Assembly: GCF_933775445.1 (NCBI RefSeq)
Contig: NC_065875.1
Coordinates: 2,232,001 to 2,296,000 of the forward strand
Length of the DNA stretch: 64,000 bases
Direction of reading: 5' to 3'
From: Argentina anserina
Lineage: Eukaryota; Streptophyta; Magnoliopsida; Rosales; Rosaceae
Positions 46,359-58,959 of the stretch are shown in pieces. The notes below the pieces were generated by a model that worked only from the letters and a program-made list of their open reading frames with translations, made no database searches and was not told the DNA's origin. A program made the translations under genes and the position numbers. Position 1 is the stretch's first letter; each line of letters begins with the position of its first letter.

Positions 46359-46914
46359 TGTTTTGATCACACATGTTACAGAATTTTATTTGAAGTGTAT
46401 TCTAGAATGACAATCTTTTTATGTAATTTTATTTCATACGAAAGATAATTTTAGTAAAACACATTAATGAAACATTTATATTTTTACATAATTATCTTTC
46501 TGTCTATGTGGGATGAAAAATTACAGAATAATATATTTGACAGTTCACATTTTGCCGAAACTTTTAGGTGCACCTTTTATGGTAGTAGATATATATTCCC
46601 TTACGTGGCCCTATAACATAAACCAACGTTTGATCTCTTACATAAGCCTGAAACTCAAAACAAAAGTTTCGCTGAATTAAATGCACACACACATTACATA
46701 CTATATACTATTTTTGAGTTAGGTCGGTGCATTGTAGCTAAGCATTGTTCCTATGCTCGAGCCGAAGTTACGTTTTTGCCTTCAATTGCGTGATAATTGC
46801 AGCTCTGCCATTCCCTCAAATATAAAACTTTTCTCTACTCTCGCTCTCTGTGCTTCACTCTCCATCCCGAAGCTTCCAAGAAAATTTGGATTCTATCTAC
46901 AATCCATCTGAATC

Positions 46915-48715
46915 ATGACGGATAGAGAGGAAGAAAAAATAGAGGCGGCGGGTGGCGAACATGTAAGCTTTTATCTGTTCATTCAAAAAAGTTACAACAC
47001 TCAGGGAAGAAATTGGCTTGTTTTCTCAATTTCAAGTCATAATTTACTACTTATTTTCCTTAATTTCTTCTAACGCTAAGAAGAACTTGATTTGCTTGGC
47101 ACGACACGGGAGAACGATGACCAGCCCACCTCTGCTTTTTGCACTCGGGCCCTCTCTTTGTTCTCTTTGCAATCTACTCTGCCTTTAGAGACGAAAACAA
47201 TTGGATGTTTTCTTCGATTTCATTCGTGCCTTCCGTGTTCTTCCTTTATAACCCGATAAGTTGTCATGGCCAAATTAAGGATATCGTTCCAAGAGAAAAC
47301 CATCATCACTGCTCTGCTAAATGGTATGTGATGAAGGAATTCATTTTTCTTTCTAGGGTTTTGTTTGATTTCAGTTTTGATTTTGGGTTTTTTTATGTTG
47401 CATGTCTTCTTTCCTGTTGAGATAAAAGTAAGTAATACAATCGGAGACGCGTGCAAGAATTTCAGGACGGACCAGAAGTCTTATGGTGATTGGTGAGTTA
47501 CGAAGAAATCAAAACTTCACGTCAATGTTCACCAGATTCGCTATTCTTATTTGTTTTGTGTTTAAGGTTTATGTGGTTTGAACTTTGAATGTCGATTTTG
47601 GGTTTTTATACATTAATGTATTTGTTTTCAAGATTAATAGCAGAATCAGAGACGTGAGAAAGAATTTCAGGACAAACCGATCTTGAAGGCTCTGGTAATT
47701 AGTTATCAGTGTGTTCTTAGGAAATTCATTTCTTTTAGCTTTATTTAGTTTCTACTTTGATTATGGTATGGTCTAATGAATCCGCTTTCTTAATTATGCA
47801 GATCTCCCTATTTATTTGACTAAGATTCAGAAGATAGGATTGTAATTCTGAAAGTAAGAGGCAAAATATACAAAACAGGAGGAGGATTTCCGAACAGAAG
47901 GGACGAAAAAAAGAGAGAAAGGAATGCACAATCTTTAGACGTAAAAAAAAAACCGGCAGGCACGATCTCCACATAGACGAATGAGTACATCAACACCCAT
48001 TCAACACCCATCACTCTCCAAATTTATAGTTCCTAAGAAAATTGGTATCGGCTGAGGTAAAACTTCATGTTTGGTTCTTGATAGTGTTGAATGCTTTCTT
48101 AATTATGCAGATCTCCCTATTTATTTGACTAAGATTCAGAAGATAGGATTGTAATTCTGAAAGTAAGAGGCAAAATATACAAAACAGGAGGAGGATTTCC
48201 GAACAGAAGGGACGAAAAAAAGAGAGAAAGGAATGCACAATCTTTAGACGTAAAAAAAAACCGGCAGGCACGATCTCCACATAGACGAATGAGTACATCA
48301 ACACCCATTCAACACCCATCACTCTCCAAATTTATAGTTCCTAAGAAAATTGGTATCGGCTGAGGTAAAACTTCATGTTTGGTTCTTGATAGTGTTGAAT
48401 TCCATTGATACTGTTTCGTTCTGATGCTTGAGCAATTGATTTCAATTTTCGTTCTTAATAGTGTACTCCATCTGAATTTCTGGTTAAAGTTTGCAGAACT
48501 ACATGCTGCATCTGAAATTCTGAATTGGTTTTGTTTTGGGTTTGTGCAGATGGACAGATTCACGTACGTACGTATAGCACCCATACATCTATCTATCAAG
48601 CTAGTACAAAACTATGGACATGCATGCACTAATTACAGTACTACTCTACCGGTGAGTAAGAAAGGATTTGAGGATGCATCAAACCCGGAACCCAGCCATA
48701 TTATGCATTAATTCA
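46915..48715 (+). pseudogene. Spliced gene fragment with repeated exon-like units
   Basis: A leader with CTCTCTGTGCTTCACTCTCC-type sequence precedes ATG at 46915 and a 16-codon first exon (MTDREEEKIEAAGGEH), closed by a good GTAAGC donor at 46963. Downstream, two diverged units around GAGACG(C/T)G...AAGAATTTCAGGAC (about 47440 and 47648) look like duplicated exons. Then come two 308-309-bp tandem copies, each with a pyrimidine tract and CAG acceptor. Every continuation that I tried meets stops soon, so I cannot build a protein. It may be a gene fragment carried by a Helitron (see 46333). Confidence 0.35.
47784..48400 (+). repeat. 308-bp tandem duplication
   Basis: Copy 1 is 47784-48092 and copy 2 is 48093-48400, starting GCTTTCTTAATTATGCAG and ending GATAGTGTTGAAT. 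They differ by one A in a poly-A run (10 against 9) and otherwise look identical, so the duplication is recent. Confidence 0.95.
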
Positions 48716-49003
48716 TCGATGGCATTCAGATTATGCATCACGAGAAATAAAAAGTGAAAATAGCTATAGTGAAACCAACAGAAAGGGTAGAGAAAGCAAA
48801 TCCTCCATGCTTATAAATATCGTAACTCATGCTTTATCTGCATAATTAATCTTACTAATAAAGAGTAAGCAGATAAAACTATTGCATGCATTATACACTA
48901 ACCGATTTTGCTAGATATTCTCACCAATTGTTGAACAATCTTCGCAATTCCGTGAGGAAATTAGCCAAGATAAAGTCGAATTCATGCACTATAGATTTAC
49001 TTA

Positions 49004-51218
49004 CACTACTACAAAAATAGCGATACACAATAGTGAATTACAGTTGTCTGATGGTCAGTCAAACCATTGTATGTTCAACTCTTGTGTGATTGAAAATGGC
49101 CTATCAGTCACACAACTGTGGATCACCGTTGTGTGATGCTCGGCAGTTCCTCGACAGCTCGATATTGTTGGGCTCTATCATACAACAAACATGTTTTGCG
49201 ACATATTGAATTTGTTGTATCTTTGTGAATCAGGCAACGAACTATAAACCTGAGTTTCATTGTGTGTTTGGAACTTGTACAACAAAGATTTTAATAGGCT
49301 TTATTGTGTGAAGATGGACCTCGGCATGATGGTCGAAAGAGGCGCTCGGCAATTGGCTCATCAGACAGCTAACATAGTTGTGTGAAATATATCATACAAC
49401 TAATGTAAACTTGAGCTCTATTGTGTGTTTGTCATTGTACGACAAAGAACTTATTGAAATTTGTTGTGAAAGAGTAGATTGAGACAACAAACATCTTGTG
49501 GATCATTGTTGTATGGTTAGTTATCATGCAACAAATGTGTTGAGTTGTTTTGTTGTGGAGGCTTCTCCCAAACAACAAAACTCAATATCCCTTTTGTTGT
49601 ATGTTTGCTTATTTTGCCATAGACAATTGATTGAAATGTTTTGTGCTATTTTATCCCACAACAAAATTTAGTATCCCTTTTAATGTATGGTTGCTTAGTA
49701 TGCAACAAATAATTAATTAAAATGGGTTGTGTGTCTTTTCATCCCACAACTAAGCAAAAGTGGTACCTTTTGCACTTAGTTGTTTGAATATACATAAGAC
49801 AACAGAGTTTTTGAAGCCTATTGTTGTGCCAAATATTGTTCATATGGTACATAAATCATGAAAACCAATTCCAAAAGCAGTGACAATATATAATCACACC
49901 AAATGATCCATAATGTCAAACCAAAAATTATAATGTCATAGCATTAGAACAAATACCCTAATATCCAATAAAAGATCATAATGTCATAGCATTAGAACAT
50001 TACCCTAGCTAATATTCAACATCAAATGTGCCCAAACTAAACCGAATAAAGATCAATGTACTAGTAATATACACATGGAGCATTCCCATAGCTAAGACCA
50101 AATTAAAGTTGTCCAATTCTTAGCTATTGAATGAAAAAGTTATACCGGCATTTCTTCCAAAAACAGAACCAATCACAAGCTCATAGAGATACTTTGCGAC
50201 AAGAAATGCAGCCCACTCCTCTCTCATCTTATCGACATCAGCCTTTGTGTAAGCAAGAGTGGTCCTCCGCTCCCATTGAAAAAGCATAGAGTATAATGCA
50301 TGTTCATTGATACTTTTTTTTTGGTCAATTCACTGAAGTTCACTTAAAGAGGGAAAATGCCAAACAGAGGAACAAACTTAAGTTGTAGGAATTTAACAAC
50401 AGGAGTGAACAAGAATTGCAAGAATTGTAAATGGCAGAATAGAAAAGAAATATAGAAATACTGATATTGGTTTTTCATTCATACTCCAAAATTAGGCAGA
50501 AGAAAGAAAAACAACAAGTGAGCACAAACAACTTTAGGCGTACCTTGGTTGTAAAAGACATTTTCTTATCATTGATGATATCTCTCATATATAGCATGAC
50601 AAATTAGCCACACTGCACATGGTTTGGTTGTTTATAAATACCCTAATATGAAAACTAAATTATTCTAAGCTATCTATAACCAATACATATTGCAAAAGTC
50701 CACAAACAAAAACATAAAGCCATGCTAAAATATTGCAAGTAATAATGAAAATAATGCACAAAGTCACATACCATCATAGGTGTCCACTGAGGTGTGTCTT
50801 TGCCTTTTCTCTTCTTGCCCTCATTGTACATTTGCATTGCCCTAAAATAGAGCAAACACAGTATCAGATCTGTAGGGAAAAACATTCCGATTGAAAAAAC
50901 AAAGAGCCTAGATTTATTTACCGATTCACAAGTGGCTTCCATTCACCAGTAGCTGGAAGTCACCTATACAAGGGATCGAGGTAGTAGACAGCTTCTTCCT
51001 CAGGATTTACAACAGTTAGCACCCAATGATCTCTACATTTATAAGATAATATTGACTATTAACTTCAGCAACGACAACTAACATTTGCGAATGACTATGA
51101 GACTTAGTTAACAAATAACTTACCCCATATGGTAGCAGAAAAAGCTGTCCAGGCCTATGAGTTATTTATCACTGCCTTTGCTTGGCGGTAGTGGTATATT
51201 TCTACAAAGTAAAGGGAT
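49004..51218 (-). mobile_element. CACTA (En/Spm) transposon relic, left part
   Basis: CACTACTACAAAAATAG at 49004, preceded by TTA, is a CACTA terminal inverted repeat. The next 800 bp are packed with short TTGTTGTGTG and ACAACAAA repeats, like the subterminal repeats of these elements. A decayed Ulp1-type gene follows on the minus strand. The matching right terminus was not found, and a hAT element interrupts the right part at 51219. Confidence 0.75.
50110..51200 (-). pseudogene. Transposon-borne Ulp1-like (C48) cysteine protease gene, decayed
   Basis: Exon-sized matches on the minus strand run in order. About 51122-51155 reads GQLFLLPYG. 50922-51032 reads RDHWVLTVVNPEEEAVYYLDPLYR, carrying the catalytic His and Asp region, then a stop, then ATGEWKPLVNR. 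50772-50842 reads AMQMYNEGKKRKG and onward. About 50540-50675 holds the catalytic Cys motif QCG (Cys at 50610-50612), followed at once by TAA (50604-50606) where a Tyr is usual. About 50110-50300 reads AYTKADVDKMREEWAAFLV. GT-AG junctions separate them. Ulp1-like proteases are common passengers of plant CACTA elements. At least two in-frame stops make it non-functional. Confidence 0.75.
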
Positions 51219-52120
51219 CAGGGGCGGATCCAGCCCAGGTGAAATTTCTGCTCAGAAAAAAAAACCCAATCCTTTATTAAAAAAACAATTAAACTAATCG
51301 ATTGTACGAGGTCCCTCTCATTCTCTCTCAGACGTCTTTCTTTTGTTCTTCAGCTCTTCCCTCTACTCGACTACTTTTCTTTTAAATTATTCAAGCCCGT
51401 CACCACCACTCCTTGTCGCCGCACTGCCGAAGGCCCGACCGCCCGAAGTTCTCTCAGCTCTCATCTACAGTTCTATCGTTCTATTTGTAGAACGACATGC
51501 TTAGCTCTTCTCCAATTCTCCTCTAATTTCTTTTAAAATTGAATCAAATACTGATTAAAATAATTAAATACTGATTATTGAATGATTAGATACTGAAATT
51601 TAGTGAGTATATGAGTTTTTTTTTTCACTTTGTTGGTTAAACATATCTTATTGAAAATTTGGAATATGATTATATGAAATTGGGTGTTAGTATATTAGTC
51701 TTGTTACTGTCTTACTGAATGGTTGAATGAGATTATGATTAGAGATTGAGTATTTTATTTGTTTATTTGGGTTTGTTAATATTGTAGGGAATTAGTATTG
51801 GTATATGAGTGTGTTAGTTAAACTATCGATTTAAAATTATTGAAAATTTGGTGGTATGTTAGAGAATGGTCGAATGAGAGATTGAGTATCTCCCTATTTG
51901 GGTTTGTTTGTTAGTCAATAACTTAAGATTATAGGGAATTAGGTAATGATATGAATATTTAGGTTTAATTGACCTTTAATTATATGAATTTCATACACTC
52001 TATGTTGTAAACCTGAAATTTTTTTTTTACCTTCGGCCAAAGTTGTAGTCCACCCCATAAAATCATATGTCTGACCTTGAAATTAGCCAAGATGACATTT
52101 TAATCCTGGATCCGCCACTA
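51219..52120. mobile_element. Non-autonomous hAT element (902 bp)
   Basis: Left end CAGGGGCGGATCCAG and the complement of the right end TAGTGGCGGATCCAG are inverted repeats. Perfect 8-bp duplications AAAGGGAT flank it (51211-51218 and 52121-52128), the hAT signature. The interior is AT-rich and non-coding. It sits next to or within the CACTA relic. Confidence 0.9.
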
Positions 52121-52128
52121 AAAGGGAT

Positions 52129-52620
52129 TACTCTATCTTATTGCAACTTTCCGTGTCAATAAGTTTCAAATTAGAGTCAAAAATCTCAACTGATCGACAA
52201 ATCGAGAGTAACACTGCAATGTACGAAGTCTAGTGAATTTGAATATTAGCTGAAATTTATAAGATGAAATTAGACGTCGTTGAGAAGAATTATAAAACGG
52301 TGGGAACTTCCTTTTCTCCCAAACTCTGAGTCTAATTTTTATCGTTGGCACTTGGCAATTCATGCTGCATTATTGCAGTTTTCCAATTAGTGGGGAGCCA
52401 GATGGCGCAATATACGTACCATTAAACAGAGCCTAATATAAAGTTTGATTCAGTATAAACTATAAAGGACACAATTACAATGCAATATGGATCCATGTGT
52501 TGAGCACATGAGCGAACGACAATACTGTATGGTCTGAGACCCGAAAGAAATTAAGAAAGAGAAATATATGATTTAGTTAGACGCAGAAGCACAAGTGTCA
52601 ACACAATGGAGGCACTATAA
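52129..52620. other. Spacer upstream of the broken proline-rich gene
   Basis: May hold the rest of the CACTA relic and the promoter of the gene at 52687. No gene is seen. Confidence 0.35.
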
Positions 52621-52627
52621 TAACTGC

Positions 52628-52635
52628 TATAAAAG
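52628..52635 (+). promoter_or_regulatory. TATA box of the broken proline-rich gene
   Basis: TATAAAAG lies 59 bp before the ATG at 52687. Confidence 0.7.
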
Positions 52636-52686
52636 GCCAGCACCCTTCACCGGTTGGGCGCTCAAGCTCACACTAGCTGAAGCACA

Positions 52687-53003
52687 ATGTCCTCCTCCAA
52701 ATTCCTTGTGGTCTTTCTTTTACTGGGTGTGCTGCTTCTGATCACCACCATTTCCTCCCTTGCTGATCACGACGATGAACATAAGAAGCCTCTCCAAAAA
52801 CCACCACGCGGTCCACACCGGCCTCCATCTCCCGAGGAGTTGACGTAGCTCTGACACGGGCGATTTTAGCCGGGAAGCCTCCTAAAGGACCAGCAAATCC
52901 ACCACCCAAAAAGAAGCCACCCGCGTCCTAGCTACTTGATGGCAAAGACGACGGACACAACCCACCACATAAGCCACCGCACAAACCTCCTACATCAAAC
53001 TAA
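52687..53003 (+). pseudogene. Broken short proline-rich secreted protein gene
   Basis: The ATG at 52687 opens a good signal peptide (MSSSKFLVVFLLLGVLLLIT and on), then DHDDEHKKPLQKPPRGPHRPP, but TAG at 52846-52848 ends it after 53 codons. From about 52872 a different frame continues the family theme (KPPKGPANPPPKKKPPAS, one TAG, then LLDGKDDG and HNPPHKPPHKPPTSN) up to TAA at 53001. So both a frameshift and a nonsense change separate the halves. LLDGK echoes the LLELDGK unit of the long protein. It is the only family member on the plus strand. The intact TATA box suggests recent death, or that a 53-residue peptide is still made. Confidence 0.7.
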
Positions 53004-53199
53004 AATTTAGAGAGGCACGCATGCATGCATGCCTTGAGCATATTATGCTAAGTTCGGACGTCATATATCAATATATAATTATATATGTAAGAAATAAAGA
53101 GGGGGATGTGAATCATGTGATCATGCACCATGCCTGGCCTTTCATTTGTATATCTGGTTTGTCCGAGCTGAGTAACTGATCGGTTCGATTACTCGAGAT

Positions 53200-55377
53200 C
53201 AATATTAACCCTGTAAGCATCGTTAGTAGTATAAAGCAAGAGGGTATCGTTCACAAACCGGGGATCCAACCAGGGTAAAAAATCACAAACATTTAACAAC
53301 GAATTCATAAGAGATATAAAGATTTGATATAGGATCGTATCAAGAACATAAAAATAAATCCTAAACTAATATATACATGTGATCAACCAACCAACACATA
53401 AACATCACCAAACAAATCGTCACAAGTAGCTTCAAAATCATAATCTCATCCTATGCAAACACCGAGCCTTAGCGGACAAGTATTGAGTGAACAAACAACA
53501 ACCTAATGCCGAACTAGGTTACTTAGCGCATCCCTAACTCGAAACATGGCCTTGTAATCCTATCTTAGCGCTTAGAAATTACAAGGTAACATGTCATTCT
53601 CAATCTTACCACTTCATTGGTTCATCTCTTATCTAATTACTTAGCGCATATTAGATAACAACGAATCATGGTTAATTCCTAGTGATTACTAACAAGTCAA
53701 GCATGTCACTTACTTTAACAAGTTAACAAAAACACTTAAGAATCCTATATGCAAAACTAACTTAGCGCCTTGAATCACATATAGTTAACGCACAAGAAAG
53801 AGAATCATTAAATCATTGAATTATAAACTCACGACATCTACATAGAAATCATAGAAAACAAAATCAGAACTACTTTATAACATCTTGCAAAATCGTAAAC
53901 TACATAAGAGTATTCCACAAATTCGGAACTAGCCAAAAACATAAACACAACATCACACAAAGAATCCAAACCGAAAACATAAGTGAAGAAGTAACGAGTT
54001 ACACTTTGTAAATCTCCTTAGCGGTATCAAAACAAGGCAGCACGGCTTCAACTTGAATGGCAATCCTAGGCGTAGCGCTTTGGATCGAATGGAATGAAGG
54101 GAAGATGGTGTTTTCGCCTTGAATGGCTTTGAGGATGATGAGTAGTGTTTAAGGCAGAGCTTTGGCTAGTCTTGTGAGCAAGGTTGATGATCTTTTTCTG
54201 TGTAATTGAGGTGCTATATATAGAGGAAGAAACCCAAGGGAGGATGGCCACAAAGTCCACAAAGTTGAAACCAAATTGGTTGAGGTTTCCTAGATTCGGC
54301 AGATCTGACCTTTGCCCCTTATTGTGGCCATAACTTTCTCTAGAAAACAGATATTGAGATGATTCTAACTGGCAATTTCAACTAGACTTCCGTGGCTTTT
54401 CATCCATATATCATGCACTTTGTCAATCATTCTGAGCTGTCCAGGGGAGCTCGTCAAAGTTGGATGATCTGCAGTGCCAGAATTCTGATTTCTATAAGGA
54501 TTGCATATCTTTTGTATTAATTGCATATATTCTTCCTCCTCCTTTAATGCTGATTTCTTTTGCACAAATTTCTTCCTTTGAATTAGGGAGGTAGCAAAAG
54601 TCTTAATTGTTGCAGCCATGTTTGATTTTTCTTACCTCTCCTCATTAAATTTGCTGCATGCCTTCTTTGACTTTTTTGCCTCTTCTCATTTAATTTGCTA
54701 CATGCCTTCTTTGACATTCTTTGGTGCAGGGATTTATGAACATTCTGATACATATTTGTGCTCTATATTCAGGAGGAACAAAGTCCCAAGTTTCTCTCAT
54801 AACCCTTGGATCAAAAGCAAATCAATGGCTGAGATAATTCCGCCGTGTTCACTGGACCTCCGAGTAATGATGTGCTCATATCTCCCTGTAGGAATAAGAT
54901 ATTGATTTGATTCCAAATCCTACAGAAACTAGACTCATATAGCTTTCTATTCATATAAGGTACGTCGTCTAACTCCATCGGAACTATCCAGGGGACCCCG
55001 CGAAGTTGGGTTACGAATCTTGACAGCATTTTAATTCTTACATGGATTGGGCTTTTAAGTGTATCTTCTTCTCTTTCCTTGTGGAACTAGGATTGCTTTC
55101 CTTCTCCAACATGGATTTGTATTTCCTAATAAGAATAAGTACGTTAGAAACAAAGAAATACGAAAGGATGAATCCTACTCGAACAAGGAATCATATTTCA
55201 TCAAGGATTCTTAACACTTAGCACGATTTCATCATCAATTCACTCATAATTGATATAAGCTCTACCTAGACACTTATTCAAACAAAAGAAACTAAAAAAT
55301 ACTAAATAAGAGGTAACAAAGAGTAAGAATAGGGCATAATCACATTAAGAACGTCACACTTTGTGCTCCTATCAACA
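53200..55377 (-). mobile_element. LTR of a minus-strand Ty3/gypsy-like element
   Basis: On the minus strand TGTTGATAGGAGC begins at 55377, immediately preceded by the purine-rich tract AAGTGTGGGGTT (complement of 55378-55389), as at a 3' LTR boundary. The far end holds GTATCGTTCACAAACCGGGG (53246-53265), a word commonly seen in such LTRs. The lower boundary near 53200 is approximate. Imperfect copies of a CATGCCTTCTTTGAC segment lie at 54657-54718. ORFs here are incidental. Confidence 0.45.
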
Positions 55378-57150
55378 ACCCCACACTTGAGCTTTGCTAG
55401 TCCCTTAGCAAACACTAGAAAAGGGAAACAAAAACATAAAACAAAAATCAATACAACTAAACTAATGACTTAACTATAATGCCTTCAACATTTTGTCTCA
55501 GAGATCTTCAAACTCATAGCATCAAAAATAACACTTAATCAAAATATTTAGAATGAATTCAATGCTTAATAAACATGAGGTCTCACAGAACAAGTAAGAC
55601 ATGACAGAAACATAGGCGATATTAAGCTCATGTTCAAAACAAGTTCAAATTCAACTCACAAGGGATATGCACTCCAAATATTTTATCTCAAGAACAGGGC
55701 ATACGCTTAAAAGCTTTTCACTCATAAGAGTTATGAGCACATAGTGAATTCGAAATCCTCATGAAAGATACCAATCATATGCACAAATGAACCAAAACCA
55801 TATGTTTACTCATGAAACAAACTCCACAGATCAAGAGCTACTCATTTTAAGAATCATGCGGATCTTTATAAAAGGTAGGCTTAGGCTCGGTAAGGATATC
55901 ATTTTTCAGGGAAAAGGAATCACAAAGGTCATCCTTAAGACTTAGCAGAGCAATAATCATCCACCTTATGTCGCCATACTCCATTAAACAAGGGCCAATT
56001 TTATCATGTTGGACCCATTCTTCATTCTAAACATTGTGAAAATGGACAAAGGCTAAAGTACAACATTATTGAGCCTTCAACAAATACATCACAACTCCAA
56101 ATTCACATCAAACATAGCTATGCCGTAACTTCTTTATATACATTTTTTAAAGCCGTGTTCATGTATTTTTCTCTTTTTCTTCTCACGACATCTTTTTTTT
56201 TTTTTTTTTTTCTGTTTTTCATTCTCTTCACCCTTTTCATACGGCATAAATACATACATAGCATAACCCCACACTTGAATCGAATCATCACTTCATATTA
56301 ACATCAAATATCAGCTCTGCCAAGCCTCGAGAACAAGGTAGAGATATAACTACACTAAGCAAGGATATTAACATGTTGGTGATGAAAGAAAAGGCTTAAC
56401 GTAGGCTCAAATGAGTTAATACTAAGGTGTCCCAAGCATGGCATAAATAAGGCATACGGCTTTTTGGTATAAGTGGTGGAATCCTAAAAAGATCCAACAA
56501 TCATTTTCAAAATCAGAGTATATTATGATAAAAGTTTTGAAAGTTTCACAAAGTAAGTTCTAGCATTCTCTAGTTCATTGCAATTCTATTGCATATGAAT
56601 TGATCAAAATAGATGTAATGAGGTTATATAGCCAATAAACGATGGATTAAACTCTCCAAAGAAAGGCACATATATGGCTTGAAACTCACATAGGTTACAT
56701 GAATTCAAACAAGTAGTTCAACAAATAAGACAGGCGATGCATGCAAATCCATCTTCATCCACTCTTGTGATGTTATGTACTTGAGCAAGAAAACTCGTTT
56801 TAGTTTGGATTTGGCTACACACGCACATATATACAGTATAGAAATATCAAATCTCTGAGCCTGGTGAACTATGAAATAAACTATACAACAAATTGTCGAA
56901 TGATACAAACATGAGATTACAAAAGGGGCCGCACTAACCTTTGGTGAACGGTTCTACACTTCTACCCAATTGATGAAAAACAAACGGAGGCCAACCTACA
57001 GAAGCAAGCACATAGAGCAACCCAGAAAAAAAAACTACAATTCTACAAAAACACGAATTCTAATAAACATAAAGGAAAAGACACTTGAAGCGCGTCTTAT
57101 AAAAAAACAAAAACAATATGAAGTATCCTGCTCTACTTGCTAACTGTCAG
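55378..57150 (-). mobile_element. Internal non-coding part of the minus-strand Ty3/gypsy-like element
   Basis: The region next to the purine tract reads on the minus strand GACTAGCAAAGCTCAAGTGTG, a pattern typical of the segment between pol and the 3' LTR. No pol coding is visible. A pure T run lies at about 56191-56210. Confidence 0.35.
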
Positions 57151-57639
57151 CTTTAATCTCACCGTCGCGTTCCGATACGTAAGAGATTGGGAGCACAACT
57201 ATTGACAATAGGTCTTTATTGGTATGGATCATCGAGTTTAAGATTGAGCTGGAAAGATTGGTGGTTTCTATCAAGTATCAAATACTCTTTGTTAACACCT
57301 CCCCGTGAACATGGTGATCTCTGGTCAAATCTCATCTGATTCCGATCGTCGGACCGGTGCCTGGCCACCCAAGCCGCCTTGACACGGGTGGCCGAACTTG
57401 AGAAGGAACAACAGCTCCTATGAGCCTCTGTCGAAAGCCGAATCAGGACAGACAAAGCTCTGGAAACAACGCGATAATGGTTTATCACCCCGACGCCGCG
57501 GATTCTGCCCGCAACAAAAACACTTGAGGCGCCATTACGGTTGGGGCCACAGCGCAGGACTATGCAAGTCACGCAATCACTGCTCTTTACATTATTGGAT
57601 TGGCCGCCGCCAATTCCCTAGTATGTAATGGACTTGGAC

Positions 57640-58325
57640 CAAGAGAAATTTTGGGGTAGATCAAAACGACCAGCAGGGCACCAGCGGAGCCTCAGCAGGT
57701 GCAGGAACTCCAAACTAGACGTCTGCTCCAAATGAAGGAGACATCAGAACGTTTGACCACTAGGGTATATAGGATTGAGACCCGACACGTACCTCGTTCG
57801 CTGCACGAGGGGTATGGAGGTTGTGCCGGCCCGTTAACCCCGTAGGTACAGGCGGAACGGCACACGTCAGGAGAAAAACTGCTCAAGGTCACCAAGTACA
57901 ATGGGCGTTCCGGTCCGTACAGTCACCTAGAAAACTTCTAGTCAACGTTGGCAAGTACACACTACACAGACCTTCAGTCGCGCCATGCCTTCTGAGAGAC
58001 ACTCACGCCCGAAGCCTTGAGTTGGTTTTTCATCCGCTTCATCCTGCAAGCCAATGTGCACCATGACACTAACTCCGTGCTCAGAATACAACAACGGAGA
58101 GATGAAAGTCTCCGGGACTTCATGTCTCGATGGCAGACCACCACGGCGCGGTGCCATGATATGGATTATGTTACTGTTGAGGCAGCATTCCGACATGCAA
58201 TCAAGGCAGAGACATTTTTCCATAAGATCAATGAACACTCTCTGGGGACGTATGTGGAGTTTATTGAAGCGGCAACACGGTGGGCACAGACTAAGTACTC
58301 TACTTATGAAGCGAGTACAACATAG
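57640..58325 (+). pseudogene. Gag-like remnant
   Basis: The best open part is 58017-58325, with ALSWFF just before it and ESLRDFMSRWQTTTARCHDM, then AFRHAIKAETFF inside, the pattern of a plant retrotransposon gag domain. Upstream parts share the frame but are broken by stops. Runs of C (58500-58512) and G (58799-58813) lie downstream. Confidence 0.7.
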
Positions 58326-58959
58326 GTTGTAAATCAATCCGCTTGGGACAGGTTAGATACCACCCCAAGGAACAAACAGACAATGCTCCCGGGATGGGAA
58401 CAGACCCGAGAAATGTCGAGAACGCCAGGATAACCAAAGTCGTACCGACCCGTATCCAACCAAGAATTTCAGGTTCCCGGCAGGGTACAGGCAGACATAC
58501 CCCCCCCCCCCCGACACGAGGTCTTTACAAATCTCACCATGTCCTACTCCGTGAAGTATGAGTGTCATAAGGACCTCTTGCCGCAGCCTCAGAGGCAGAA
58601 GTATAATAAGAGGCCAATCGGACCAACACTGGGAAGTAGTGTGCTTACAACACCGACTCGGGAAACAACACGAATGTTTGTTACACGCTGAGGTCTGCCA
58701 TTGAAGAGTTTATCCAAGTTGGGACATTAAACTAGTACCGTACTTCGGGGACTGATGCAAATGTCATACAAGTTTATGGAGAGATTGCAACTATGCGTGG
58801 GGGGGGGGGGGGGCGATGTGGCCATATCCTCACAAGCCGGCGAAACGCTAGCATACCTTTGAACTCTCTGAACTCCTCTAGGGTGTCAAGGCCCCACCGG
58901 CCGCCTAGGACACGATCCAATTTTTTCCAGTAAAGAGACGGCCGTCCGGGCCTCCCAAA

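Noticed and set aside
50670..50942. 90-codon ORF as a membrane protein
   Set aside because: The hydrophobic parts are translated introns between Ulp1-like exons of the CACTA relic.
58500..58813. Homopolymer C and G runs as regulatory quadruplex signals
   Set aside because: They lie in dead retroelement sequence and may be length-unstable or mis-sequenced; nothing ties them to a function.
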